Source of the DNA: Taxillus chinensis
Lineage: Eukaryota > Streptophyta > Magnoliopsida > Santalales > Loranthaceae
DNA length: 64,000 nt
Assembly (NCBI GenBank): GCA_023512835.1
Contig: CM042092.1
Coordinates: forward strand, 41,682,258 to 41,746,257
Reading direction: 5' to 3'
The notes beneath the pieces were generated by a model that saw only the letters and a list, made by a program, of their open reading frames with translations, was not told the origin of the DNA and did not search any database. This document shows, piece after piece, positions 9,035 to 19,041 of the stretch. Both the position numbers and the translations under genes were made by a program. Position 1 is the first letter of the stretch. Each line of letters starts with the position of its first letter.

Positions 9035-10447
9035 TGTTGGATCAAACCCCGAATTTGGATGATGCGGATAAAACCCTATGTAATTTGATTTGAGACATTG
9101 CATGTTTTATCTTAAGTTGTTGCAGAAGATATGAGCTTAATCCGGACCTTCAATTGTGAGAGCAAAGCTAAGGACATGATACATAATCCTGATTCGGACA
9201 AGAGTGAGTGTTGTCAAACACTTGGTAAATAGCCAAGTCTACACTTCATACGGAATAAGGATCATTCGTGCAGACAAAACACTTAAAGCTACAGACTAGG
9301 GAATCTGCGTCTTAGAGTTTTAAACGTCTAAGTCAAATAGATGCGGAATAAGAATCCTAGTCTATAACTCGCACAGAGTAAGAGAAAGTCATCGCGGAAT
9401 AAAAACCTAAGTCTTCCACTCAAGCGGACTAAGGAAAAGAAGACACGGAGTAAGGAATCCGAATCTTCCATACATGCGGAGTAAGGAACGACTTGTGTGG
9501 AATAAGGACCCAAGTCCTTATTCGCACGGAGTAAGGAAAATAGATGCGGAGTAAGAAATCCTAACCTTTTACTCATGTGGAGTAAGGTTGCACTGATACG
9601 GAGTAAGCCATCCGAACTTTTACCTCATGTGGAGTAAGGAAGCGCTGATACAGAGTAAGCCCTCTGGACTTCTCTTTTATACAGAGTAAGGAAGCGCTAA
9701 CACAGAATAAGGATTCCAGTATCAAACTGACACGGAGTAAGCAATCAATGATAGGGAGTAAGGATCCGAGCTTCATTAAAACAAAGTAAGGAACTTTACA
9801 ACGGATTAAGAAGATGCTGCTTCAACTTATCTCTTCGCATTCAAAATAGTCAGCTCGCTGCATCCTGATGTAAGACAAACTCATTGAGAACCTAAAACAT
9901 CTTACACATGGCTCACACGGATAGGTGGACATAACTTTAACTGCACCTCGGAACTCACAAAGACACTTATGCTTTACAAATCCAAGATCTTAAACTCCAC
10001 ATCCGCAGCAATCAAGGTAGAGAAGTTACTGAGGAACAGTCAATGCTGCAAGTTGCTCGGAAGAACAAGTTCCAAGGATGCTCCCAACAAATGGCTATAT
10101 ATTAGACCTTGTATATTTTCATATGAGTTGATGTTAAGCGCGCGAAGTGTAATAGAAGATATATACGTGCATGTATGTACTAGAGCTAAAACAAAGATAT
10201 TGGCTAGTGTGTGAGTGACTTGTAAACAAAGTGTTAGAGAGTTTGTTTAGTATATTGAAAAGCTTTACAAGCTTTAATCTGCTATATTTTGTTGTAATTA
10301 TCATTTGCTAAAAAATAAAATACTTTCACTATCTGTTATCTCACACATTGATCTTATCTCTTAACCAACATTAGTGTTGCGCCTAGAGTAAGAAAAGAGT
10401 TTCGATAAAAGCCTATTCACCTCCCTCTAGGCTTCCAGGGATCAACA
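9035..10447 (+). mobile_element. Family C copia-type 3' LTR
   Basis: The 1413-bp LTR runs from TGTTGGATCAAACC to GGGATCAACA. It is identified by comparison with full copies at 59649-61057 (+) and 62275-63666 (-), which share both ends. The first is followed by a tRNA-Met PBS and a copia gag. It holds an array of the GGAGTAAGG motif (about 9340-9790). Its last 60 bp contain the strongly conserved GCCTATTCAC and CTAGGCTTCC strings. Confidence 0.88.
9340..9790. repeat. Degenerate GGAGTAAGGAATCC motif array in LTR C
   Basis: About 15 copies of a short core, ACGGAGTAAGGAATCC and variants, are spaced roughly 25-40 bp apart. The same core recurs in all family C LTRs and in separate arrays at 21595-21955, 23445-23696, 40403-41060 and (reverse) 62880-63440. 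Confidence 0.8.
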
Positions 10448-11451
10448 AGAAGAATGCCATGCAGGTTACTGAGAAGCGAAAAAAGGAAAAAAAGGAAATT
10501 TTATTATTCTATTTGACAATTTTAACTGATGGTTTTGGTTTTTGGGATCAGTAAAACAATCCAACTTTCAATAAAATGCGAAAAAATGAGTTTTGGACTC
10601 GGAGCGTCACGAGTAGCAATCCCGTATCTTTTTTTTTCTTGAAAATGAGTTTATTTTTATGTCATGACTGCACTACATGTCCCGAAATCGCTTTATTACT
10701 GAAAAGGTTTTTTTTTTTGAAATTAAGCTCTGTGAGCAAAGATATGCAATATATACATCAAAATTCTCAAAATGATAAAAGGAGTAAGAAGATGAGGTTT
10801 TTGACCTGATTCGGAGTGCCATTTTGAATATGGGCCGCTAATTGACCATTATTAGCGGTCCAAATATGGTTTTGATCATAACTTCCTCGTTTGACCTCGG
10901 ATTTGAGCATGGTCAAAGGCGTTGATACTCAAATTTGATTCTCTATCACATCAGACTAGCTCATAGGCATTTGAAAGTCTTTTTAAAGAAGTCATTGAAG
11001 CTGCACCCTTCGAATCGATGATCACATCTCTTTATTTATCTATACAAAGTGAGTAACGAATATAAAAAGTATAAAGCAAAAAAATAAATGTATATGTCCA
11101 ACCCTGACAAAATAAGGTCCAACAGATATGTAGGTATTAAAAAAAATCACTGGGTGGCAACTTGGGCGCGTGATATTTTTGATGCGCGGCATATTTTGGA
11201 TGAAATGTAAGTGTTACCGGCAACAAATTAAATCCCTCTTTGATGCTTATACCAAATAAAGAAAAAACAAAAACAAATACACACACTCTTATTTATCAAC
11301 GACACCACACACACTCTCCCTCATTCATTGACGAACCTTAGAACAGTTTTACACTTCCTTCTCTCACGTACCCACCGGGCCAAAACAGGGAAAGAGAGAG
11401 AGATCTCTGATCACAGCTAGATTCCCTGGCGCTTGAGACAGACAAAACTCG
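10448..11451. other. AT-rich spacer with a dispersed repeat piece
   Basis: No gene is seen. The stretch 10872-10974 (TTGATCATAACTTCCTCG onward) and 11096-11131 (TCCAACCCTGACAAAATAAG) are recognisably related to 22166-22256 with 22447-22484, and to 57030-57233. They look like fragments of one repeat family. The segment 11290-11440 is pyrimidine-rich then GA-rich and could be a leader for the frame at 11452. Confidence 0.5.
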
Positions 11452-11839
11452 ATGATGGTCGCCAGATGTGGATGGTTGGTTGGTGGATGCTCGTGGATAA
11501 CCATAGGAGGAGCGTCGAGAGTTGTCAGAGAGCTATTAAGGTCATGGGATGAGATTCGCTTCTTCTTCTTCTTTTATGATACGTCTTGGCTCTTGAGGCT
11601 TTGGGATGACATTGAATCTGCTAGCAGTGGAGATGGAGAATCGGTCAAGGAGGGGGAGCCTAAGAATGCTCTTCGGCTAGGGGAGTTAATCAAGAGGTTG
11701 ATAGTTTTATCTTGTGAATCTATTGCCGAAGTTGGTTCTTGCAATGTGTTCTTGGTTGGGACTAGACAAGTTTCCCTGGCAAGTGTTTCATTTGATCTTG
11801 TTCTTAAAACTACTTATTTGTTTGGTTTTGATGAAGTTG

Positions 11840-11892
<53 letters not shown>
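11452..11892 (+). CDS. Hypothetical frame ending in an AT microsatellite
   Basis: This is an open frame of 146 codons from an ATG-ATG pair. It has a Trp/Arg-rich start, a Phe run, a Glu/Lys-rich middle (about residues 60-80) and a Val/Leu-rich end. No domain is recognised. The C-terminus is read from a (TA)n microsatellite (Ile-Tyr repeats), so the real end, if any, is earlier, perhaps a splice donor. The frame is kept in the duplicate at 28449-28865 apart from two residues and the microsatellite length. It may be the first exon of a former gene or chance. Confidence 0.25.
11844..11891. repeat. (TA)n microsatellite
   Basis: The dinucleotide run is about 48 bp. The duplicate at 28841-28864 has only about 24 bp, one of the larger length differences between the two 17-kb copies. 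Confidence 0.95.
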
Positions 11893-11895
<3 letters not shown>

Positions 11896-13056
11896 TTATG
11901 CTTGTTCATGACAAAACTGTTAGTATATCAATGCGCTGACATCATGTTTGCATTTCGTAAGAATACATTGGTTTGCAAAGGAATAGTAAAGCTTTTATTT
12001 GTCTAGTGTTCTTCGAATAAGATGGGAATGAGAAATTCTAAATTCTATTCCTTTATTTGGTAAATGACAAATTGTTATGGAATGACGAGGTATTAGATTT
12101 AGATGATATAACTGATAGTAGCTTTCTTGGATGGACCAATCCCATAAAGAAGTTCAGGCCGTGATAAGCTATTTGAAATAGCATGTCAGATAATTTCTAC
12201 AAGTCAGCTACCTGCTTTTAATTTTCGGCCTACTGTAGTAATGTTTGCATCCTTTATCTTATAATATGTTTCTCCTACTATAGGTTATTTTCTTGGAGTT
12301 ATGTTCAAGTCGGGTGGCTCGTGGCTTTATTGACTCCTCAAAATTTGATGGTTCGACTTCTTTGGTTTAGAACTCTTTCTAAGAATACATTTTAGTTGCT
12401 GTTGTATAATTTAAGAAACACCAGAAATGACCTTGTAAAGTAAAAAATTGAAAGTCCCTCTAGGATGGACTTCAAAATAATTTTAAGTATACATATTATA
12501 TTAATAATTCATATCAGTGTGGTCGATCTTTTGGGCATTAAAATGTTTGTTTTTTCAGTTTGGCCGATCTTTTGGGTTATGCAATATTTTAATCATGATT
12601 CAGTTTGTTTCATTTGATTTTCAATACAGAATCAAGATCTTGGTGTATATTGTTCTAAATCAAAGTCTGGCTTTGGGTAATTTCATGAAAGTAATAAATC
12701 ATATTGACTATCTGTCCTACAATTTATGTTTCATTGAAGAAAGTAGAAAATTTGTTTTTATGGCATGATCTCTCGACAAACAAGCCCTAAAATAAGTACT
12801 TAGAGGTACTTATGTTTTTATGTTTTTAGAGGTACTTGTTATACTCACCCTAAAATTATATATGTAGTCCAAATGTGTGCCTTCACCCTAATTCTATTAG
12901 TTGGAATAAGTGTAGCAATAAAGGAATTTATATGGTTATTTACAAGTATTAGCATCAACATCAAAAGTCTGTAACACCTTATGTCCTTGTGTTTAATAAT
13001 TTAATTAGATACATATATTGTATTGTAACTTTTAGGTTTTAGAAAGACTTTTTAAT
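11892..13056. other. AT-rich spacer without recognised features
   Basis: Frames are broken throughout. Short open frames such as 12517-12768 resemble no family and are copied unchanged in the duplicate only because the whole block is. Confidence 0.5.
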
Positions 13057-13064
13057 GTAAGTCC

Positions 13065-13859
13065 TAGGGATGGGCAACGAATACCCGTCCCCGTTACCCC
13101 GCCCGCTATCCGCTTCGCCCCCGCTATGCGGGGCGGGTAACCCCGCCCAAGCAAGAGCGGGGTGCGGTTTTTAAACTTGACACCCCGCTCCAGGCGGGGA
13201 CGGGGAGCGATAATAGGTAGCGGGGTACCCCGCCCCGCCCCGGCCCCGCCTAATTTTAATATTGTTTATTTATAATTTTATAATATTTTAAATATGATTA
13301 TTTAACTATTATTTATGATTTTTAATATTTTTGAATGATATTTATTATTGTAAAATTAAATTATTTTTAATAATTTTTTGGTTAAAAATGATGTAGAAAT
13401 TTAATTTAAGCCAAAATTATTGATATGGACATATCTAATAAAAAGCGATAACAAGATGTAAATAAATCGAACCTCATTCGCAGACACATTAAAGAACAGT
13501 ATATCCTATCACGCCTATATATGGAACGAGATATAATCTTAAAATTTAATCTACTACCTAAACGAGGACAGGATGCGGTAATAGGTTGATTCCGACTCTG
13601 ACAGGACTCGAATTACTTCTATCAACTGCTTCGTGGAGCCTCTAAAAAGCAAGATTGTATTAAGAAATAAATCAATAAAAGTCGATAGCGGGGTGCGGGC
13701 GAATGAAGCCTCCCCCCGCTTACCCCGCCATAGGACGGGGTACCCCGCCCCGCCTACACATGGGGCGGGGTACGGTTTTAAAAAATTTTACCCGCCTAGG
13801 CGGGGGCGAGGTACGGTAATAAGTAGACCCCGCCCCCGCTATGGCGGGTAGCACCCCTA
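13065..13859. mobile_element. Non-autonomous hAT-like element, GC-rich ends
   Basis: The 795-bp element is bounded by a perfect 8-bp target duplication GTAAGTCC (13057-13064 and 13860-13867). The ends read TAGGGATGGGCAA and, reversed, TAGGGGTGCTACC, which fits the (T/C)AGGG(A/G)TG start of hAT elements. The first and last 200 bp are rich in GCGGGG/CCCCGC blocks that can pair. The middle (13260-13680) is AT-rich. No transposase is encoded. Confidence 0.85.
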
Positions 13860-13867
13860 GTAAGTCC

Positions 13868-14143
13868 TTATCATATGTATTCGTAAATTTGGTCCCTAAA
13901 GTTATTACTTTCAGTATGTGACTTTCAATTGCTATTTATTTATTTTTCCAGTGGGTGGAACCATAATTGTTTCAATATGTGACTTTTAGTATGTGACTTT
14001 CAATTGTTATAAAGATAATATATTATTTTATTATACTTGTCTGATAAAAAAAAAATTGTCCTTTCAAATTCCACATACTTTTCAGCTGTGTTAGTTCCCA
14101 TAATTTCTCACAATTTATATGTCACATTTTCCTTACTATATAG
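13868..14143. other. AT-rich spacer, probable intron of the ATPase remnant
   Basis: No coding features are seen. The end of this stretch (CTTACTATATAG) looks like a splice acceptor for the exon at 14144. Confidence 0.4.
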
Positions 14144-14692
14144 TGTTGAGCCCTCTCATAAAGGATGCTTGTTGAAGCATTGCAATGCCATAATGAAGTG
14201 GTCGGTCAGTCTCTTATTCAACTTAACCATTGATGATTATATTTGCAATAATCTTGAATGACTTTTAGTTCTTCTGTACTAACATTTTTACATGGGTCTG
14301 ATCATGTTGGATTATTTTAGTCTGATTGGGATATTGCTCTAATATTTTGGCCAACCTTTAAAATGTTCTTTTTTTGGTTAATAAAACACTTTCTCCTGCT
14401 CGTGCGAAGATAAGCCATCGAATTGCAGGCCCATAGTTTATTTTAATATTTGATTATAAAGCTCAAAATTTATTAATATTTTATTTTTAATTAGGCTTCT
14501 CAACTACTTCTAGAATCTTTCATATTTTCATGTAACCTCCATACATCATTGCATTCTTGTAATTGATATTAAATTTGCACCTTCACGTTTTCTTATTACA
14601 ATTTTTTGTGGTTCATTATTGTTGGATGCATCATGGTTTTCCTAGAATCATTTTGAAAATTTCCTTACAGTTCTTGGTAAACTTAATGGCCA

Positions 14693-14747
<55 letters not shown>

Positions 14748-14847
14748 TCATAAGGTTGATATGGCTGGTGATGGAGTCAACGATGCGCATGTGCTAAAGA
14801 AAGTAAGCATTGGAGTTGCAATAGCTTTTGGAACTGTTGTTGCCAAG
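14144..14847 (+). pseudogene. ECA3-like P-type Ca2+-ATPase remnant: two exons and an intron
   Basis: Exon A, 14144-14200, begins after TATAG. It reads VEPSHK, then, after loss of one base, MLVEALQCHNEV. Exon B, 14755-14847, is flanked by AG and GT. It reads VDMAGDGVNDA then LKK, and ends GTVVAK. Joined by phase, they match the conserved hinge of type IIA pumps (VEPSHK..., then the GDGVNDA motif that coordinates Mg2+). They are closest, from memory, to plant ECA3, an endomembrane Ca2+/Mn2+ pump. The frameshift in exon A, the missing phosphorylation and transmembrane exons, and substitutions (His for Pro after GDGVNDA) show it is dead. It could be a gene fragment captured by a transposon or a relic of a resident gene. 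The intron holds an ATT microsatellite. Confidence 0.72.
14692..14748. repeat. (ATT)n microsatellite in the ATPase intron
   Basis: The trinucleotide run is about 57 bp. The duplicate run at 31650-31713 is longer by about three units. Confidence 0.95.
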
Positions 14848-14859
14848 GTCCTGTCCTAG

Positions 14860-15191
14860 TGGCCTTCTCATTTATTTTACTTGTTTATGTTGTGATTGTG
14901 AAAGTCCATAAATTAAACCAATCATTGGGAAAAATTCAAGAAATAAAACATGAAAAACTAACTACTAGACTACATCGAATACACGTACGTAACACAGAGA
15001 GTGCTAGTCCACCTCAATGAAGTTCCCAAGAAACAACTTTGCTTCTTAACTTTTGAAAACTGAATATATAAGGAACTAGGTTATTTGTGCAACAAGTTTA
15101 AAAGTTTTATATTCATTATATTTCTTTTTTTTTTTCCCATTTTTTATGCTTGGTTATTTTATATTCATTATATTCATTTTATTTTTTTATT
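14860..15191. other. AT-rich spacer
   Basis: Nothing is recognised between the ATPase exon and the truncated family C LTR. It ends in a T-rich run. Confidence 0.5.
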
Positions 15192-15634
15192 CTTGAGCTC
15201 CACATCTGTAGCAGTTATAGCAGATGTATTGTCTGAGAAGTCTTCAATGCTACACACTGCTCGAAAAATGCTATTCCAAGAATGTTTCCTAGGGATGTCT
15301 ATATATACTTAGTCCTGTATATTTTCATAAGAGTGCGTACATGTGAAAGAGCTTAAAGAATTTCATTTTTGGCTAGTGTGTGCGTTACTGTAAAACAGAG
15401 TGCTACTGTAAACAGAAGAGAGATACACTTTCAGTAGATCCAAAAGCTTGTACTCAGCTTTAATCTGCTACAATCTGTCGTAATTATCTTGTGATAATAA
15501 TATAAATTACTTTCACTATCTGGTTGTCTTTCGCATTAATTTTGTCATTAACTAGATCAAGTGTTGCGCCAAAGAGAGTGAGAAGAGTTTTTAAAAAGCC
15601 TATTCACCCCCCTCTAGGCTTCCTGAAACCAACA
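15192..15634 (+). mobile_element. Family C 5' LTR, 3' portion only
   Basis: It starts at CTTGAGCTCCACATC, which corresponds to about 420 bp before the end of the full LTR at 59649-61057, and ends CCAACA at 15634. The first ~1 kb of the LTR is missing, so the truncation is on the left side. Confidence 0.85.
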
Positions 15635-15636
15635 AG

Positions 15637-15649
15637 TGGTATCAGAGCA
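15637..15649 (+). promoter_or_regulatory. Primer binding site (initiator tRNA-Met type)
   Basis: TGGTATCAGAGCA begins 2 bp after the LTR end. It is complementary to the 3' end of plant initiator tRNA-Met, the usual primer for copia elements. Confidence 0.92.
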
Positions 15650-15703
15650 CGTTCTACCTACTCAACGTAGAGATTCCTCTCTCTCTCTCTCTCTAATGCT
15701 TAA

Positions 15704-18406
15704 ATGGCCGAAGAAAGCGACGATACTATTCAACGCTCGCATCAACTCCAGGTAGTGCTCAATAGCCTATCCCCGACCCCAGTAGCAATGACAATGTTGA
15801 TCTGAGCACAAGTGCTGAAACCACTGTTGCTCCTCAACAACGGAGTTCTGGATTCACTCTTACCAAACCGCCAAAATTCACACCTGAGCTTTTCTCCCAA
15901 TGGAAAGCTCGCATGCGCATGTTCATGATGTGCCATGATTATCTCATATGGCCCTATCTTCATCAGGAGAATCCTATTCCAATGACTATCAAAGGCAATG
16001 GAGTAATAAGAAGGCCAAAGACTGACATTGAACTCACTAATGAGGAAAGAGCCTGGCGATGCGAAACGAAAAGGCTCTAGCCTATGTTACGTCATCGTTG
16101 GATTCCAAAGCTTTCACGGACATCCAGTGCTGCACAATAGCGAATGCTATCTGGGATAAACTGGCAATCCTCTTTGAGGGAAGTTAGTCTCAAATGCAGA
16201 ACGTTATTTGTGCTCTCAGATAGGACTTTGAGAGCTTTACACACAAACCTGGTGAGTCCCTTGAGAGCATATACCGAAGATTCTTCAAGCTCATTCTAGA
16301 ATTGAAAACTGTTAATGAGCGTTATTCTGACTTTCAGATAAATGACAAGTTCTTTCGTTCCTTGCCGGATTGTTACTACTCCAAACAGCTCCAGATGCAG
16401 GCCAATAACAATTGGCAATGTGCTTCCCCGGAAGAAATCTACGAAGAGCTACAAACTCATAAGATCATGTTTAAATACTCTGACCGAGATGAGAAAATAG
16501 CTCGGAAAGAAAGGGGAGTAGCTCTTAAAGCTACAGAGTGTTTAAACACTTAGCACGAGGATGAAGAGGAAGAGTCAGACAACACTGACTCAGATGCTGA
16601 ATAGAAGATAACCCTTCTTGTCAAATTGTTTGAACGATTTCTGAGAAAGAGCAAAAGGGGAAGCAAAATAGGATCATCCTCATCCTCCAGAAGGAAAGAG
16701 TGATCGGAGTTTACTTCCCAAGGACTACAAAGCTAAACCCAAGGCGGCCGACAAGAGTGACAAGGTTAAACCCCAGCGCTCTACCTCGGATTATAATAAG
16801 AATAAGAGGAAGGCGTTCGTCTCAAAGTACAGAAGTGGCTCAGAAGAAGAGGAGGAATCCTTTGATGACGAACCAACAGAGAAGCCGAACATCTGCCTCA
16901 TGGCAAACACTGAGGTACCTTCTACCTTTGAGCTCATGAGTAGATTAGAATCTCTTACTGTTGAACGTGATCATAAAAAGAATGAGAGATTAATAATTAC
17001 TCAAATGTACCATGACATAAGTGGTCAAACTAAGCGTCTTGAATTCACTATTTCTAATCATGGAACTGACTTAGCCAATTTAAGGAGTAAAGAGGTTTGG
17101 TATCACAATCATAGAGCCGAGAATCATTTACTGAACACCAACCTAAATGGCCTAACTGTAATCTTAAAAGACTCGAAGATGAGCTTGACAAGGAAAAGGA
17201 AACAAACCGTAAGTGGCTAAAATTAGGAGAAATAGTTTCTACGTTTAGGACTGATCCGGATGATACTCGAGTCAAACCTGGCCTAGGCTCCGAAGCATCT
17301 ACTTCCACGTTTGTCATTGAGTGCCCCTCAGATTTCACTTCCAAACTAACAAACCTATATCCTGTTAGTACATCTAAACCATTGGATGGATTTGTTTCAG
17401 CTGGCACCATAGTTTATGATTGTGCAAGTGAGGCTGTTACTGCTAATCTCGAAGTAGTAGCACCCGTACCTAAAGATAAAGGGAAAGCTACTACAGTTAA
17501 ATCCGATACTGTAGCACCCAGAAAGAAAGGAAAGGCTAAGGCTGATGCATCTAGGGCCAAGAGCACGTCACCCAATTGCAAAGGATTAGGCCATAGGGAA
17601 CATAGTAGAAAAAATGTTAAACCAAAAAAACTAGTATCCCCAGTTTGTACTCTGCATCATAGTGTCTATTCTATCTATAGAGAAATAGGCCATTATCATT
17701 ATGAGTGTTTGAGTCTATATGATGACTGGCTTTGTAATCAAGTTCACATTAATAAGGATCAGTTCATCAAAAAGGGTTCTTCTAGCAAATCAAAGTCTAA
17801 ATCTCAAAGCAGTAACTCTCCCAAGAAAACTGAAGTAAAAGAAGCAACTGACACTAACAAAGTAAAGTCAACATGGAAAGCTAAAGTTCCTAACAAAGCT
17901 AAATCTGGAACTATTGACTCTGTCACTGCTTCTCCTAACCGCCCGAAACAAGTTTTGGCACCAAAAGTGTAATCTATTGTCTTGCAGGAGAATCTATGGA
18001 ATTCACTCCCAGCCCACTTGAAGTCAAAGATAAATCAAAGTAAGTGGATACTCGATAGCGGATGCTTCGGACATATGATGGGTGATAAGAGTTTGCTCGT
18101 GGACATCACTGAGAAATGAGGACCATTCATATCATATGGCGATAATAGCACAAGTAAGACTATGGGGTATGGCACTCTAACTAACGGTTGTGTATCAATT
18201 ACAAAAGTTGCACTAGTCGAAGGTTTGAAGCATAATCTGCTGAGTGTCAGTAATTTATGTGACAAGGGATTCACTGTTTTATTCCTGTCCAATACCTGCA
18301 CAGTTAGGGAAAACCTATCCGGAGATATTAAGTTATCTGGATCAAGAGATGGGGACATATATTCAGTGATCTTAAGAAATAATTCTTTTGGTCCTATATG
18401 CTTCCT
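15704..18406 (+). pseudogene. gag-pol: Copia-type gag, protease and pre-integrase remnant (family C, copy 1)
   Basis: It begins ATGGCCGAAGAAAGC at 15704. A UBN2-type gag follows (PPKFTPELFSQWKARM, then CHDYLIWPYLHQE, AIWDKL, ESIYRRF, INDKFFRSLP). The first zinc knuckle present in the copy at 61118 is removed by a deletion of about 38 bp near 16715. A degenerate second knuckle remains (CKGLGHREHS). Then come a Ser/Lys-rich stretch, the protease site ILDSGCFGHMMGDKS (about 18050) and the GAG-pre-integrase block VALVEGLKHNLLSVSNLCDKG. The coding sequence stops at about 18406 where LTR sequence takes over, so integrase, RT, RNase H and the Ulp1-like segment are deleted. Frameshifts and stops are frequent; some differ between the two 17-kb copies and may be base-call errors. 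Confidence 0.88.
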
Positions 18407-19041
18407 TACAACGGACTAAGACGACACTGCTCCTACTAATCAGCTCCACATTCAAAGTCATCAGCTCACTGTGTCCCAATGTAAGAAAGATCCATTGAAC
18501 ATTTGTCATCTTACATGTGGATCACTAGGATGCGTGGACGAAGCCAATAATGTAGTTGGAATCATGCGAAGCAATTCATTACACTTATACTTCCAACATC
18601 TTGAGCTCTACATCCGCTGCAGTTATAGCAGGTGTATTTTCCGAGAAGTCTTCAATGCTACACACTGCTCAGAAAATACTGTTTCAAGAATGTTTCTTAG
18701 GGATGTCTATATATACTAAGTCTTATATATTTTCATAATAGTGCATACATGTGAAAGAGATTAGAGGATTTCATTTTTGGCTAGTATATGCATTACTATA
18801 AAACAGAGTGCTACTGTAAAGTAAGAGAGATACACTTTTTGTAGATCCAAAAGCTTGTACTTAGCTTTAATTTGCTACAATTTATTGTAATTATCTTGTG
18901 ATAATAATACAAATTACTTCCACTATCTAGTTGTCTTCCGCATTGATTTTATCATTAACCAGATCAAGTGTTGCGCCAAAAAGAGTGAGAAGAGTTTTTC
19001 AAAAGCCTATTTACCCCCCTCTAGGCTTCCCGGGACCAACA
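18407..19041 (+). mobile_element. Family C 3' LTR, 3' portion only
   Basis: The join to protease sequence is at CTTCCTTACAACGGACTAAG. In full LTRs the matching string is ACTTTACAACGGATTAAG, so a short shared TTACAACGGA may have guided the deletion. The LTR ends CCCGGGACCAACA at 19041. Confidence 0.85.

Noticed and set aside
11452..11892. Ile-Tyr repeat tail as a protein feature
   Set aside because: It is read from a TA microsatellite, and its length differs between the duplicated copies.
14144..14847. Functional P-type ATPase gene
   Set aside because: Only two exons of the hinge are seen, with a one-base loss in the first; no phosphorylation site or membrane segments are nearby.
14563..14859. 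98-codon frame with a poly-Leu run running into the GDGVNDA motif as a membrane protein
   Set aside because: The poly-Leu is the ATT microsatellite in an intron; the splice acceptor at 14754 separates it from the exon.
15637..15649. tRNA-Met gene
   Set aside because: Only the 13-base complement of the tRNA 3' end is present next to an LTR; this is a primer binding site.
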